Positions 24,671 through 33,981 of a stretch of 40,481 bases of DNA are shown piece by piece (the stretch's first letter is position 1; each line of letters begins with the position of its first letter). Both the position numbers and the translations under genes were made by a program. The notes under the pieces were generated by a model that worked only from the letters and a program-made list of their open reading frames with translations, was not told the DNA's origin and searched no databases. This DNA is from JAZKIX01 sp040384645 (GTDB taxonomy: Bacteria; Pseudomonadota; Gammaproteobacteria; Burkholderiales; Burkholderiaceae_D), in contig JAZKIX010000076.1 of the NCBI GenBank assembly GCA_040384645.1, forward strand, positions 1 to 40,481, written 5' to 3'.

Positions 24671-25369
24671 TTAAGTCTGCGGCCGAATGTAATGCTGATA
24701 GAACTGCGTGACTACTTGAACATAGTTGCGCGTTTCTTTGTAAGGCGGAATTTGGTTCTTGTATTTTTTGACGGCACCTTCGCCAGCATTGTAGGAGGCG
24801 ATCATCAATTCAGGCCGGCTCGGGAACATCGCTTGCAAGTCGCGCAGATAACGCGCGCCGAGGCGGATATTGGTTTCGGGGTCGGTCAGCTTTTGTTTGA
24901 TGGTTTGCTGTGTGTCAGCGCGTAAGCCATAACGTTGCGCGGTTGCCGGCATCAATTGCATCAATCCGACCGCGCCTTTGGGCGATACCGCCAGCGGATT
25001 GAAGCCAGATTCAGCCGCCATGACTGCTTTCAAAAGCTCGATCTCGACCGCATAATCGCGTGCTGCCATGGCAATGATAGATTCGTATTTTTTTAGGTTG
25101 GGATGCCGCGTCAGGTTACGCAACATGGACGGGCTGAAAGGATTAGGGGTGCCGACCAGTGCTGGCGGCACCAATTCAAACGGTTTGCTGCCGTACACCA
25201 GTGTCCGATATTGGGCGTCGACCTTTTCGTTGGAAAGATGCTGCACACCGTTTCCATCGACGTAGACATAGATGTCGGCATAGGCCGCAGTGGTGGCAGC
25301 ACTAAAAGCCACACACAATACCAGTGTGGTCAGTGCAGAAATCGTCGGTCGGGGGGGTAACGCTCGCAT
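24671..25369 (-). CDS. Lytic transglycosylase (SLT domain) with N-terminal DUF4124-like segment
   Basis: The protein cleaves the glycan backbone of peptidoglycan, producing anhydro-muropeptides, in the periplasm. ATG 25369 overlaps the parE stop codon (TGATG), so translation is coupled; a TTG three bases earlier is possible. A signal peptide (LVLCVAFSAATTAAYA) precedes a short DUF4124-like piece (IYVYVDGNGVQHLSN). The SLT domain shows the catalytic Glu in VMAAESGFNPLAVSPKGA, then GLMQLMPATAQRYG, and ASYNAGEGAVKKYKN. The product is 232 residues. The enzyme class is clear; any functional link to topoisomerase IV is unknown. Confidence 0.9.
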   Translation of the reverse strand: MRALPPRPTISALTTLVLCVAFSAATTAAYADIYVYVDGNGVQHLSNEKVDAQYRTLVYGSKPFELVPPALVGTPNPFSPSMLRNLTRHPNLKKYESIIAMAARDYAVEIELLKAVMAAESGFNPLAVSPKGAVGLMQLMPATAQRYGLRADTQQTIKQKLTDPETNIRLGARYLRDLQAMFPSRPELMIASYNAGEGAVKKYKNQIPPYKETRNYVQVVTQFYQHYIRPQT

Positions 25370-27348
25370 CAAATATCTGCCTCAGCTTCGTTGCCGTGTT
25401 CTTCAATCCAGGCGCGCCTTGCTGCCGCTTCGCCTTTGCCCATCAACATATTAAAACGTGCTTCCGATGCCGGCTGGTCGAAGTCGCCCAGCATGATTGG
25501 CAGCAGACGGCGGGTATCCGGATTCAGGGTGGTTTCCCACAATTGTACGGCAGTCATCTCGCCCAAGCCCTTGAATCGTGAAATGGTCCAAGCACCGTCT
25601 TTTACCCCTTCCTTGCGTAACTTGTCTTCAATAGCGACCAACTCGCCCGCATCAAGGGCGTAAATCTTTTGGATCGGCTTTTTGCCGCGGGCCGGTGCAT
25701 CGACCCGATATAACGGTGGGCGGGCGACGCAGATGTGGCCGCGCGCAATCAATTGAGGGAAGTGCTTAAAGAATAGGGTCAACAATAATACCTGAATATG
25801 CGAACCGTCAACGTCGGCATCGGACAAGATGCAAATTCGCCCATAGCGCAAGCCGCTCATTTCGGGCGAATCGTTGACGCCATGTGGGTCGACGCCGATG
25901 GCAACGGCCATATCGTGGATTTCATTATTGGCAAACAGGCGGTCCCGCTCAGTTTCCCAGGAATTGAGCACTTTGCCGCGCAAGGGCAATACGGCCTGGA
26001 ATTCTTTGTCGCGTCCCATCTTGGCCGAGCCGCCGGCAGATTCTCCCTCAACCAGGAATATTTCATTGCGGCTGATGTCGTTCGATTCGCAGTCGGTCAA
26101 CTTGCCTGGTAAGACGGCGACGCCGGAGGATTTTTTCTTTTCGACTTTTTGTGCCGAGCGCAGCCGCGATTGCGCCTGGCGAATCACCAGTTCGGCTAGC
26201 TTTTTGCCGTACTCGACGTGCTGGTTGAGCCACAGTTCCAGCGGTGGCTTGATAAAAGACGATACCAGCCGCACTGCATCGCGCGAATTCAGCCGTTCCT
26301 TGATCTGGCCCTGGAATTGTGGATCCAGCACCTTGGCCGACAGCACAAAAGAGACGCGGGCGAATACGTCTTCCGGCAATAGCTTGACGCCCTTTGGCAA
26401 CAAGGAGTGCATTTCGACGAAACCTTTGACCGCGCCAAACAAACCTTCGCGCAGACCCGATTCGTGGGTGCCGCCATTCGAAGTCGGAATCAGATTGACA
26501 TAGGATTCACGCACCACGCCGCCTTCTTCGGTCCAAGCCACTACCCAGGCGGCGCCTTCGCCTTCGGCAAATCCTTCCGCATCGGCGCCAGCGTATTGGG
26601 CGCCTTCAAACAGCGGGATCAAGGTTTCGCCGTCGGAGGTTTGCGCCAGCGATTCTGTCAGGTAGCCGCGCAAGCCTTGGTCGTATTGCCAGGTCTGGCT
26701 GTCGCCGCTCTTGGCATTGGTCAGCGTGACCTTGACGCCGGGTAGTAATACCGCCTTTGAACGCAACAGACGCTGCAATTCCGGCTGCGATATCAAAGGA
26801 GAATCGAAATATTTCGGATTTGGCCAAGCCGTGACGCGGGTGCCGGATTTTTTGCCTTCGCGCGGCGCATTACGCGTGGTCAATGGTTCGATCACGTCGC
26901 CATTGGCAAATGCCATTTGATGCATGCCGCCTTCACGCCACACCGTAATTTCCAGCCGGGAAGACAGGGCATTGGTGACCGAGACGCCGACCCCGTGCAA
27001 ACCGCCCGAGAACGCATAAGCGCCGCCAGAACCCTTATCGAACTTGCCGCCCGCATGCAGGCGCGTGAATACGATCTCGACTGTGGGCACTTGTTCTTCC
27101 GGATGGAGTCCGACCGGGATACCGCGACCATCGTCTTCCACGCTGACGCTGCCATCGACATTGAGCGTGACCACGATGTTCTTGCAATAGCCGCCCAGCG
27201 CTTCATCGGAGGCGTTGTCGATCACTTCTTGAATAATATGCAGCGGATTCTCGGTGCGGGTATACATGCCGGGGCGTTGTTTAACCGGTTCCAGACCTTT
27301 CAAGACGCGGATCGATGCTTCGCTGTAATCGGATTTTTTAGTTGCCAT
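25369..27348 (-). CDS. parE: DNA topoisomerase IV subunit B
   Basis: This is the ATPase subunit of topoisomerase IV. The GHKL ATP site is visible: EVIDNASDEALGG near residue 41 with the catalytic Glu, DDGRGIPVG near 72 and GGLHGVGVSVTNALS near 113. The TOPRIM metal-binding domain shows FLVEGESAGGSAKMGRD and PLRGKVLN near 430-455, and SDADVDGSHI near 510. It ends with the conserved RFKGLGEM and the ALW-type segment LWETTLNPDTRR. The length of 659 residues is normal. It heads the minus-strand operon parE-slt-parC. The 253-base divergent region in front must hold its promoter. Confidence 0.96.
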   Translation of the reverse strand: MATKKSDYSEASIRVLKGLEPVKQRPGMYTRTENPLHIIQEVIDNASDEALGGYCKNIVVTLNVDGSVSVEDDGRGIPVGLHPEEQVPTVEIVFTRLHAGGKFDKGSGGAYAFSGGLHGVGVSVTNALSSRLEITVWREGGMHQMAFANGDVIEPLTTRNAPREGKKSGTRVTAWPNPKYFDSPLISQPELQRLLRSKAVLLPGVKVTLTNAKSGDSQTWQYDQGLRGYLTESLAQTSDGETLIPLFEGAQYAGADAEGFAEGEGAAWVVAWTEEGGVVRESYVNLIPTSNGGTHESGLREGLFGAVKGFVEMHSLLPKGVKLLPEDVFARVSFVLSAKVLDPQFQGQIKERLNSRDAVRLVSSFIKPPLELWLNQHVEYGKKLAELVIRQAQSRLRSAQKVEKKKSSGVAVLPGKLTDCESNDISRNEIFLVEGESAGGSAKMGRDKEFQAVLPLRGKVLNSWETERDRLFANNEIHDMAVAIGVDPHGVNDSPEMSGLRYGRICILSDADVDGSHIQVLLLTLFFKHFPQLIARGHICVARPPLYRVDAPARGKKPIQKIYALDAGELVAIEDKLRKEGVKDGAWTISRFKGLGEMTAVQLWETTLNPDTRRLLPIMLGDFDQPASEARFNMLMGKGEAAARRAWIEEHGNEAEADI

Positions 27349-27435
27349 GTGCTAGTGTGAATTTGACGCGGAAAGTGTGGCGCTGCAATTGCTTTGTTTC
27401 TCGGTGGAAACGCTTCTTGTACTTGTCGGCGCAGT

Positions 27436-27453
27436 TTATCATTTTACTGATAA
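27436..27453. promoter_or_regulatory. Inverted repeat in the divergent parE / binding-protein promoter region
   Basis: TTATCA-N6-TGATAA lies 88 bases upstream of the parE start and 149 bases before the divergent gene. The size and symmetry fit an operator for a dimeric regulator. No regulator is encoded nearby, so the role is conjectural. Confidence 0.3.
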
Positions 27454-27522
27454 TGTGCGCCCTTCAGACGATACTTGTTCAATTGCCGCTGCTGCAAAGT
27501 GAGCTGGAATTTATTTGTAAAA

Positions 27523-27549
27523 TTGACATACACTTGTTTCGTAAATAAT
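27523..27549 (+). promoter_or_regulatory. Sigma-70 promoter candidate for the gene at 27602
   Basis: A consensus -35 box TTGACA (27523-27528) and AATAAT (27544-27549, five of six matches) are separated by a rather short 15 bases. They lie about 55 bases before the start codon, in an AT-rich stretch. Confidence 0.5.
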
Positions 27550-27601
27550 AGAATCAAAGAATCTATGGATTTATTCGATTAGTACAGTGGAGGATGTTTC
27601 A

Positions 27602-28507
27602 GTGCTGAAAATTTGGCCGTCCCGAGTATGTCGTTGTATATCGTTGTGTCTGTCGCTCTGCTTGTTACTGGCAGCGCCGATTCATGTCGTAGCCGCGCCT
27701 GCGACATATTTACAAGTGACGTACCCCAATTTGAACGGTAACGCTGAAAACAATCTGGGTTATCGCATGCTTGACCTGGCTTTAAAGAAGTCCGGCCATC
27801 CATACAAACTCAAACTAAATCTCAACGCCGTCAATGACGAACGGGCCCGCGCCATGCTCGCCAGCGGCGAGATTGATATTGCCGATTTTGGCTCAGGCGC
27901 TGAATTTGAGAAAAAATTCGACGCCCTCTATTTCCCTATCGATCAAGGCTTGTTGGGGTATCGGCTTGCCATCATTCACGAATCGAAGATTGATGAATTC
28001 AGCAAAATAAATTCCTTGCAAGATTTACGTAAATACACAGCAGGACAAGGTTTTGGTTGGTCCAATAACGTCATCATGGACAAGGCGCGGATTCGGGTGA
28101 ATACCGGGCCGACGCTGGAATCGTTATTCCCCATGCTGGAAGGCGGGCGCTTCGACTTCCTGCCTCTCGGGCTTAATGAGGTGTATGGCTTTGCCGATCA
28201 ATACAAGGCCAAAGCACCCCATGCTGTGGTTGATAGCCATATCGTGCTGATATACCGTTTTGCGCGTCTTTTTTATGTCAAACATGGCAATCGCGAACTG
28301 CACGACATTGTGCTGGCGGGCTTGAAAAAAGCGTTCGATGATGGCTCTTTTCAGGGCTTGCTCAATTATGACCCCGCTATCCGCAGCGCTATCGAGCGGG
28401 CCAATTTGAAAGCGCGGGTCGCCATCGTCATCGACAACCCCATCATGTCGGATGCCTTCAAAAAAATCCCTGAGAAGTATTTTTTTAATCCTGGCAGTTT
28501 TAAATGA
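27602..28507 (+). CDS. Exported solute-binding-like protein (family 3 periplasmic binding fold), no transporter nearby
   Basis: The GTG at 27602 is chosen because GGAGG (27589-27593) sits 8 bases upstream; an in-frame GTG at 27587 would precede that ribosome site. A signal peptide (CISLCLSLCLLLAAPIHVVAA) is followed by a 270-residue domain with binding-protein features: DERARAMLASGEIDIADFG, PIDQGLLGYRLAIIHES and the second-lobe segment NSLQDLRKYTAGQGFGWSNN. No permease or ATPase adjoins it. Orphan proteins of this type act as sensors or have unknown roles, so transport is not assured. Two further genes for exported proteins follow on the same strand. Confidence 0.7.
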   Translation: MLKIWPSRVCRCISLCLSLCLLLAAPIHVVAAPATYLQVTYPNLNGNAENNLGYRMLDLALKKSGHPYKLKLNLNAVNDERARAMLASGEIDIADFGSGAEFEKKFDALYFPIDQGLLGYRLAIIHESKIDEFSKINSLQDLRKYTAGQGFGWSNNVIMDKARIRVNTGPTLESLFPMLEGGRFDFLPLGLNEVYGFADQYKAKAPHAVVDSHIVLIYRFARLFYVKHGNRELHDIVLAGLKKAFDDGSFQGLLNYDPAIRSAIERANLKARVAIVIDNPIMSDAFKKIPEKYFFNPGSFK

Positions 28508-28589
28508 ATCGCAATTCCAAGGCTAAACAATGAATTGCGCCAGGTATGGCGACCGTGGACCCTTCCTTTCGCCAACAACAAAGTGACTT

Positions 28590-28931
28590 ATGCCTATTCA
28601 AAAAACAATCATTTTATTGTTGCTAGTTTTCTCTCTTGCCGGTTGCGGAAACTCGGTTCCCCCAGAAAAGTCAGCGTATGTCGGTGAATGGCGCGAAAAG
28701 TCGATGTACTTGCTGATTACGCAAGATGGCTCGATCAATTACAAACGCATGAGTGAGGGCGTTTCTACGTCAATCAACGCTCCGCTGAAAAGCTTTAATG
28801 GCAATAATTTCGAGGTTGGCCTCGGGCCGATGGCGACGACATTCGTGGTCAGCAAGCCGCCTTACCAAGATGGCAAGAAATGGAAAATGGTGGTAGATGG
28901 CGTTGAATTAACGAAGCTGGAAGAATGGTGA
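28590..28931 (+). CDS. Small lipoprotein of unknown function
   Basis: The 113-residue product starts with a lipoprotein signal peptide (TIILLLLVFSLAGC) with Cys19 in the lipobox LAGC. The mature part includes YVGEWREKSMYLLITQDG and YKRMSEG, a pattern seen in small beta-rich lipoproteins that resemble lipocalin-like or DUF-type folds. I do not recognise the family. It lies 82 bases after the binding-protein-like gene and 82 bases before the next exported protein. GACTTATG gives little Shine-Dalgarno, yet the lipobox makes the ORF convincing. Confidence 0.65.
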   Translation: MPIQKTIILLLLVFSLAGCGNSVPPEKSAYVGEWREKSMYLLITQDGSINYKRMSEGVSTSINAPLKSFNGNNFEVGLGPMATTFVVSKPPYQDGKKWKMVVDGVELTKLEEW

Positions 28932-29013
28932 CCCCTAGCAGGATGTACACCGCGGATTGTGCGCGCCGTCGACAACAACGCCGTTTAGCCCGGCATCAAT
29001 ATTGAAGATTTTT

Positions 29014-29439
29014 ATGATGAAGTTTATTGCCGTAATCTGCTTGCTTGGATACTGGCCTGCGGTTTGGGCGCAATCTTCTGACGCTCAGGCAAACGCGCAA
29101 GCAGCAGCGGCGACTCTGCCCGCTGCTTCGACGGTCTCGGCGCAAAGCAATTATTTCACGCGCAAAAAAATAGCAAAGGCTTGGTTGCAGACCAAGATAT
29201 CGCCTGACGCGGCAGAAAAGAAGCATATGGTCTCGGTCGAGGCACTAGGCCCAGAGCCGATTGCTTTTGGCTACAACAATGGTGCCTGGAAAGCGCTGAA
29301 GCAGTTTCTTCGCCCTGGTGATGAATTGTGGGAATTCTCAAGCCCGGAAGAAAGTTGGGCCAGACTGGCTGGGTTGGAAGGGCTGAGCATCGTCCGCGAC
29401 AAGGAAATCGTCGCCTCGATCATCACTCAAAAAAACTGA
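29014..29439 (+). CDS. Exported protein of unknown function
   Basis: ATG 29014 (or 29017) is chosen because it opens a signal peptide (KFIAVICLLGYWPAVWAQ); a start at 28957 would place about 19 polar residues before it. After an Ala-rich stretch comes a conserved-looking C-terminal part with GYNNGAWKALKQF, PGDELWEFSSPEESWARLAG and an ending like IVRDKEIVASIIT. Such W-rich segments occur in uncharacterised secreted proteins of other Proteobacteria as far as I recall. The product is 141 residues. No function can be given. Confidence 0.6.
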   Translation: MMKFIAVICLLGYWPAVWAQSSDAQANAQAAAATLPAASTVSAQSNYFTRKKIAKAWLQTKISPDAAEKKHMVSVEALGPEPIAFGYNNGAWKALKQFLRPGDELWEFSSPEESWARLAGLEGLSIVRDKEIVASIITQKN

Positions 29440-29877
29440 GCGATGCGATTGCCGCCCAAGCAAGGTGCAAAACACTGACCCAGTCCCAACATGCCCTCGC
29501 GCTGTGGTAATTGCGCAATTTGCAGAAGTAGGCAGCTCAAATTCAATTCTAAAATCCCGCGTCATATCCAAAGAAACTTTTCTATTTCCCCCGCAAGTGA
29601 CTCTCCCGCAGTGATAGCGCGAACTGGCTGACCTCAAGCAAGATCAGTGGGCCGGCCATTTCACCGCCACTTTCACGATGGCGGCTGGCGCGGGGTGCTG
29701 CTATGCGATCCGGCGCATGATGATATGGGGCGCGGCATACCGAGTCCTACGTCATGGCCCAGGACGTGTATTGCGAATGCGCCCTTTTCAAATCCGCAAA
29801 CGCCCCTATATTAATAACTCTTAAGTCAGCAATAGTCTGGCTGATCCATTTCCGCCTTCTTTCCGATAGGACACGCC
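29440..29877. other. 438-base stretch without an identifiable gene, possibly decayed
   Basis: No frame here has a start, ribosome site and coding character together. On the minus strand a short open segment ending near 29584 reads like a protein C-terminus (GPLILLEVSQFALSLRESHL), but it has no start. On the plus strand, 29680-29830 is also open but featureless. A gene remnant is possible; I see no repeat or clear terminator. Confidence 0.4.
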
Positions 29878-31035
29878 ATGCCACCACGCAGCACCATCAT
29901 TGTGGTTTTCAGTTTGCTCGCCTTGTTACATGTGTTGATTGCTTGGCGTTTGTTACCCGATTTGCCGCCAGGGGCTTTTATTTGGGCTTGGCAATGGAGT
30001 GGCATCGCTTATCTATTGCTATCGTTTGTACTGGTGCCGGCCGGCTTATTGGCACGCGGCATCAAGCGTCAGCCTTTGTCGGATCGGCTGGCGTGGGTGG
30101 GTTTGCTGGCGATGGGGATGTTTTCATCGCTGCTGGTGTTGACATTGGCGCGTGATGTGATGTTGCTGGCGGCGTCGGTGCTGGGCGTGCGCAGCGACAG
30201 CTTGGTTCACGGCTCGGCGTTGGGGGTGCCGCTGCTGGCGGCGCTGGTCACCTTGTTCGGTTATTTCAATGCGCGGCGGCTGGCGCAGGTGGTCAAGGTC
30301 GATGTGCCAATTGCCAATTTGCCGCCGCAATTGCATGGTTTTACGATTGCACAAATTAGCGATATCCATGTCGGTCCTACCATCAAACGGCGCTATCTGG
30401 AAGCCATCGTCGGCGCCGTCAACCGCCTGAAGCCGGATTTGATTGCGATTACCGGCGACTTGGTCGACGGCAGCGTGCCAGAGCTGGCGGCGCACACTGC
30501 GCCGCTGGCGGATTTGTCGGCGCGGCACGGCACTTATTTTGTCACCGGCAACCATGAATATTATGCCGGCGCCCATGCCTGGATCGCAGAACTGCGGCGC
30601 CTTGGCTTGACGGTATTGCTGAACCAGCATGTGATCGTGCAGCACCAAGGCGCGCCGCTGCTGGTGGCCGGCGTGACCGACTACACCGCTCATCACTTCG
30701 ACGAAGCGCATCGCAGCGATCCGCAGGCGGCGCTAACGGGCGCGCCAGCGGGAGATCTGATCAAGGTCTTGCTGGCGCATCAGCCGCGTTCCGCTACGGC
30801 AGCGGCTGCGGCTGGATTTGACTTGCAACTGTCAGGCCACACCCATGGCGGGCAGTTTTTTCCTTGGAATTTCTTCGTGCCTTTGCAGCAGCCTTATACG
30901 GCCGGGTTGAATCGATTAAAACAGTTGTGGGTGTATACCAGTCGTGGCACCGGTTATTGGGGGCCACCGAAACGGCTGGGCGCGCCGTCGGAGATTACCC
31001 ATTTGCGCTTGGTGCGGGCGGTTGTTGGAGCTTGA
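29878..31035 (+). CDS. Membrane-anchored metallophosphoesterase (YkuE/YaeI-like)
   Basis: This is a calcineurin-like phosphoesterase carried by four N-terminal transmembrane helices (about residues 5-24, 35-55, 70-100 and 108-127). Metal-binding motifs are in order: SDIHVGP near residue 162, TGDLVDG near 195, GNHEYYAG near 222 and SGHTHGGQ near 320. Homologues hydrolyse phosphodiester bonds in lipid precursors or nucleotides; the true substrate is unknown. The length (385) fits the family. ATG 29878 is used; no strong Shine-Dalgarno is seen (ATAGGACACGCC is the best). The gene stands alone, converging on glnE with repeat copy B between them. Confidence 0.85.
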   Translation: MPPRSTIIVVFSLLALLHVLIAWRLLPDLPPGAFIWAWQWSGIAYLLLSFVLVPAGLLARGIKRQPLSDRLAWVGLLAMGMFSSLLVLTLARDVMLLAASVLGVRSDSLVHGSALGVPLLAALVTLFGYFNARRLAQVVKVDVPIANLPPQLHGFTIAQISDIHVGPTIKRRYLEAIVGAVNRLKPDLIAITGDLVDGSVPELAAHTAPLADLSARHGTYFVTGNHEYYAGAHAWIAELRRLGLTVLLNQHVIVQHQGAPLLVAGVTDYTAHHFDEAHRSDPQAALTGAPAGDLIKVLLAHQPRSATAAAAAGFDLQLSGHTHGGQFFPWNFFVPLQQPYTAGLNRLKQLWVYTSRGTGYWGPPKRLGAPSEITHLRLVRAVVGA

Positions 31036-31051
31036 TTAGGTCAAATGAGGG

Positions 31052-31130
31052 TTTTTATACTGGGCGGTGTATTAAATTTGGCCCAATAAATATGTGCGGG
31101 ATAATGGGTGTTTTTACTGATACTCCCTAT
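31052..31130 (+). repeat. Dispersed intergenic repeat, copy B
   Basis: It fits ATAC-N8-GTAT-N11-CAAT-N7-TGCGG-N20-ATACTCC without gaps. The second stem GGGTGT / ATACTC pairs fully if G-U wobbles are allowed, which suits an RNA structure. It lies between the convergent ends of the phosphoesterase gene and glnE. Confidence 0.85.
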
Positions 31131-31197
31131 AAATTGCTTGGGGTAGTCTGAAATGTTGGGCTGATAAAGCTAACCCAACCTACTTTCCCCCGGGTAT

Positions 31198-33981
31198 TCA
31201 AACCTCAAAAACCATCGTCCACAGCCGTTTCACTGCCTCCACCTGTGCTGCAATCGTCCCTTCTTCCACCTGCGCCTGATCTTCGCCTTGCAGCCGGATC
31301 TGGTGTTGCAATTTGCGGAACAGGCGATAGGCGTCGGCCACTTCGGCTGCCAGCGCCAGATCGATCAGGCCCAGTTCGCCGCAGCGTTTGAGCAGGGCGA
31401 TATTGCCGATGTTGCCGGTGAGCTGGCTGTATTGCGCGGCGTGTTGCAAAACCAGGTATTGGACGATGAATTCGATATCGATCATGCCGCCGGCATCTTG
31501 CTTGAGGTCGAACAAGCCGATGCGGCGATATTTGGCGGTGCGCATTTTTTCGCGCATGGCCAGCACCTCTTGCTTTAGCGCAAGCGAATCGCGCTGCTTG
31601 CGCAAGACGGCTTGTCTGGTTCGTTCGAAGCGTTCGCCGATGGCGCCATCGCCGGCGCAGAAGCGGGCGCGGGTCAGGGCTTGGTGTTCCCAGACCCAGG
31701 CCGAACTGGCTTGGTATTTTTCAAAGGCTTGCACGCTCGATACCAACATGCCGCTGGCGCCATCCGGCCGCAGCGCAGTATCGATGTCGAACAGGATGCC
31801 GGCCGAGGTGTGGCTGGTCATCCAGGTGATGAAGCGCTGCGCCAGCTTGGCGTATAGGGCAGGCGCTTCTTGATCCTCGTCGTCGTACAAAAAAATCACG
31901 TCCAGGTCCGAGGCATAGCCCAGCTCCTTGCCGCCCAGCTTGCCATAGGCGATCACGGCAAAATGCGGCACTGGCCGGTGCCGCTGCGGGATGGTCATCC
32001 AGACCGCTTGCAAGGTCACTGCCACCATCACGTCGGCCAGCTCGGACAGGCAATCGGCCAGCGCTTCCATGCTCATCGCGCCTTCCAGATCCTGTGCCAG
32101 CAGGCGGAACACCTGGGCATGGTGGTTCTCGCGCAGGATGTCCATCTGGCGCTCGATATCGTCAGGGTCGTTCGACAATTGCTCTTGCAGGTCGGCTTCC
32201 ACCACCCACCAGTCGGGTTTGGCGCGCAGGGTTTGGCCACTGAGGAATTCATCGAGCAAAATCGGATGGCGGGTCAGGTATTTGGCGGCCCAGTCGCTGG
32301 CGCTCATCATGCGGATCACGCGCCCCAGGATCGGCGGATATTCGGTTAGCAGGGACAGATAGGCCGAGCGGCGCGCAATGGTTTCAAAGAAATCGAGCAA
32401 ACGTCCCAAGGTCGCGCCACGCGGACGCGGCGTGGCGGCGATCAGCGGCAGGGCGGCATTGATCAGGGCTACCAAGCGGTTGCGGCTGGCTTCCGGCAGC
32501 GACGACATGCGCGGCGATTGCCAGGTCGATAGCAGACGCTGGCTGGCGGTCGCGGCATCTTCAAAATCATAGGCTTGCAAATGTTGCCCGATGGCATCGC
32601 GATTATCGTGGTCGGATAACAGACCGTGGGTTTCCGGATCGATCACGCCAGGAGCAGCGGGTTGATCCGATTCGGCATTGCCATTGGTCTTGGCGCTGAA
32701 AATAGCGTCGAACTGGCCGGCGACAAAGGCCCGGTGCTGTTCCAGCAACGTCAGCAGGCTGGCGACATCGGCCAGACCCATCATCTGCGCCACGATCAGG
32801 CGGTCGGCTTGGTTCACCGGCAAGCTATGGGTCTGGGCATCGTCGCGGTATTGCAAGCGGTGTTCCAGATTGCGCAAGAAGGTATAGGACTGCAATAGTT
32901 GTTGCGCTACTTCACGCGTCACCAGATCCTTGCGACCCAGCGTGACCAAGACTTCGCGGGTGGAACGGTTGCGCAGCGCGGCATCGCGTCCGCCGCGGAT
33001 CAGCTGGAATACCTGCGCCAGGAATTCAATCTCGCGTATGCCGCCGCGCCCCAGCTTGACGTTATTGCTGCGTTCGGGATGCAGCCGCTCTTGCCGGCTG
33101 ACTTCAGCGCGGATTTGCGCGTGCATATTGCGGATCGCATCGATCGCGCCAAAATCGAGGTAGCGCCGGTATACAAACGGCCGCACCAGCTTGGCTAGCG
33201 CTGTAATATCGTCGACACGGCCGGTCACCGCGCGCGCCTTGACCCAGGCATAACGCTCCCATTCGCGCCCTTGCACCACCAGGTATTCTTCCACCATATT
33301 GAAGCTGGCCACCAGCGGGCCGGACGCACCATTCGGCCGCAGCGCCATATCGACGCGGAAGGTAAAGCCGTCTTCGGTGATCTCCGACAAGGCTGCGATC
33401 AGACGCTTGCCCAGCCGCACGAAAAATTCATGGTTCGACAAGCTGCGCTGGTCGGGCAAGGTGCATACCGTATCGCCATCTTCGGCATAGGTAAAAATCA
33501 GGTCGATATCGGATGAAACATTGAGCTCGCCACCACCGAGCTTGCCCATGCCGAGCACGATCAGCTCTTGCGGCTGGCCTGATTCTTCCCCGATAGGCGA
33601 ACCGTGCGTTGCCACCATATCGCTGTGCAGTGCTTCCAGATGGCTGCGAATCGCAAAATCGGCAAATGCGGTCATGGTATCGACCACTTCAGCCAGATCG
33701 GCTTTGCCGGCCAAGTCGCGCTTGATCAGGCTGACGATGATCAGGTTGCGCAGGCGGCGCATGGCGCGTGGCAAGGCTAGGGATTGGGCTAGCGCGACTT
33801 CGCTTTCTTGCTGCAAGAGGGCAGCGAAGTCGAGTTTGCTCAGGGATGCGCTAGCCAATGCGTCGATTTTTTGCTGGCGCGCAGGGTCGGCGTTGCGCCA
33901 GCGCGCATAGAAATGGGAGGCGACTTCGGTCGGGATGGTGCTGATAGGCGCCGCTGCGTTTAATGCGTTCATTGAGTTCAT
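31198..33981 (-). CDS. glnE: Bifunctional glutamine synthetase adenylyltransferase / adenylyl-removing enzyme
   Basis: The enzyme adds AMP to, and removes AMP from, the regulatory tyrosine of glutamine synthetase GlnA, driven by PII and glutamine. ATG 33981 is preferred over the upstream start at 34059, whose 26 extra residues look non-coding; this leaves 927 residues, near E. coli GlnE (946). Two nucleotidyltransferase domains are visible: the N-terminal adenylyl-removing one with LGMGKLGGGELNVSSDIDLI and the C-terminal adenylylating one with AYGKLGGKELGYASDLDVIF, joined by a helical linker. Neither glutamine synthetase homologue of the polyamine region is an expected target; glnA itself lies outside the window. 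Confidence 0.95.
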   Translation of the reverse strand: MNSMNALNAAAPISTIPTEVASHFYARWRNADPARQQKIDALASASLSKLDFAALLQQESEVALAQSLALPRAMRRLRNLIIVSLIKRDLAGKADLAEVVDTMTAFADFAIRSHLEALHSDMVATHGSPIGEESGQPQELIVLGMGKLGGGELNVSSDIDLIFTYAEDGDTVCTLPDQRSLSNHEFFVRLGKRLIAALSEITEDGFTFRVDMALRPNGASGPLVASFNMVEEYLVVQGREWERYAWVKARAVTGRVDDITALAKLVRPFVYRRYLDFGAIDAIRNMHAQIRAEVSRQERLHPERSNNVKLGRGGIREIEFLAQVFQLIRGGRDAALRNRSTREVLVTLGRKDLVTREVAQQLLQSYTFLRNLEHRLQYRDDAQTHSLPVNQADRLIVAQMMGLADVASLLTLLEQHRAFVAGQFDAIFSAKTNGNAESDQPAAPGVIDPETHGLLSDHDNRDAIGQHLQAYDFEDAATASQRLLSTWQSPRMSSLPEASRNRLVALINAALPLIAATPRPRGATLGRLLDFFETIARRSAYLSLLTEYPPILGRVIRMMSASDWAAKYLTRHPILLDEFLSGQTLRAKPDWWVVEADLQEQLSNDPDDIERQMDILRENHHAQVFRLLAQDLEGAMSMEALADCLSELADVMVAVTLQAVWMTIPQRHRPVPHFAVIAYGKLGGKELGYASDLDVIFLYDDEDQEAPALYAKLAQRFITWMTSHTSAGILFDIDTALRPDGASGMLVSSVQAFEKYQASSAWVWEHQALTRARFCAGDGAIGERFERTRQAVLRKQRDSLALKQEVLAMREKMRTAKYRRIGLFDLKQDAGGMIDIEFIVQYLVLQHAAQYSQLTGNIGNIALLKRCGELGLIDLALAAEVADAYRLFRKLQHQIRLQGEDQAQVEEGTIAAQVEAVKRLWTMVFEV

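Noticed and set aside
29754..30155. 133-residue open frame overlapping the start of the phosphoesterase gene
   Set aside because: It is a shadow of the metallophosphoesterase membrane helices in another frame, with no family features.
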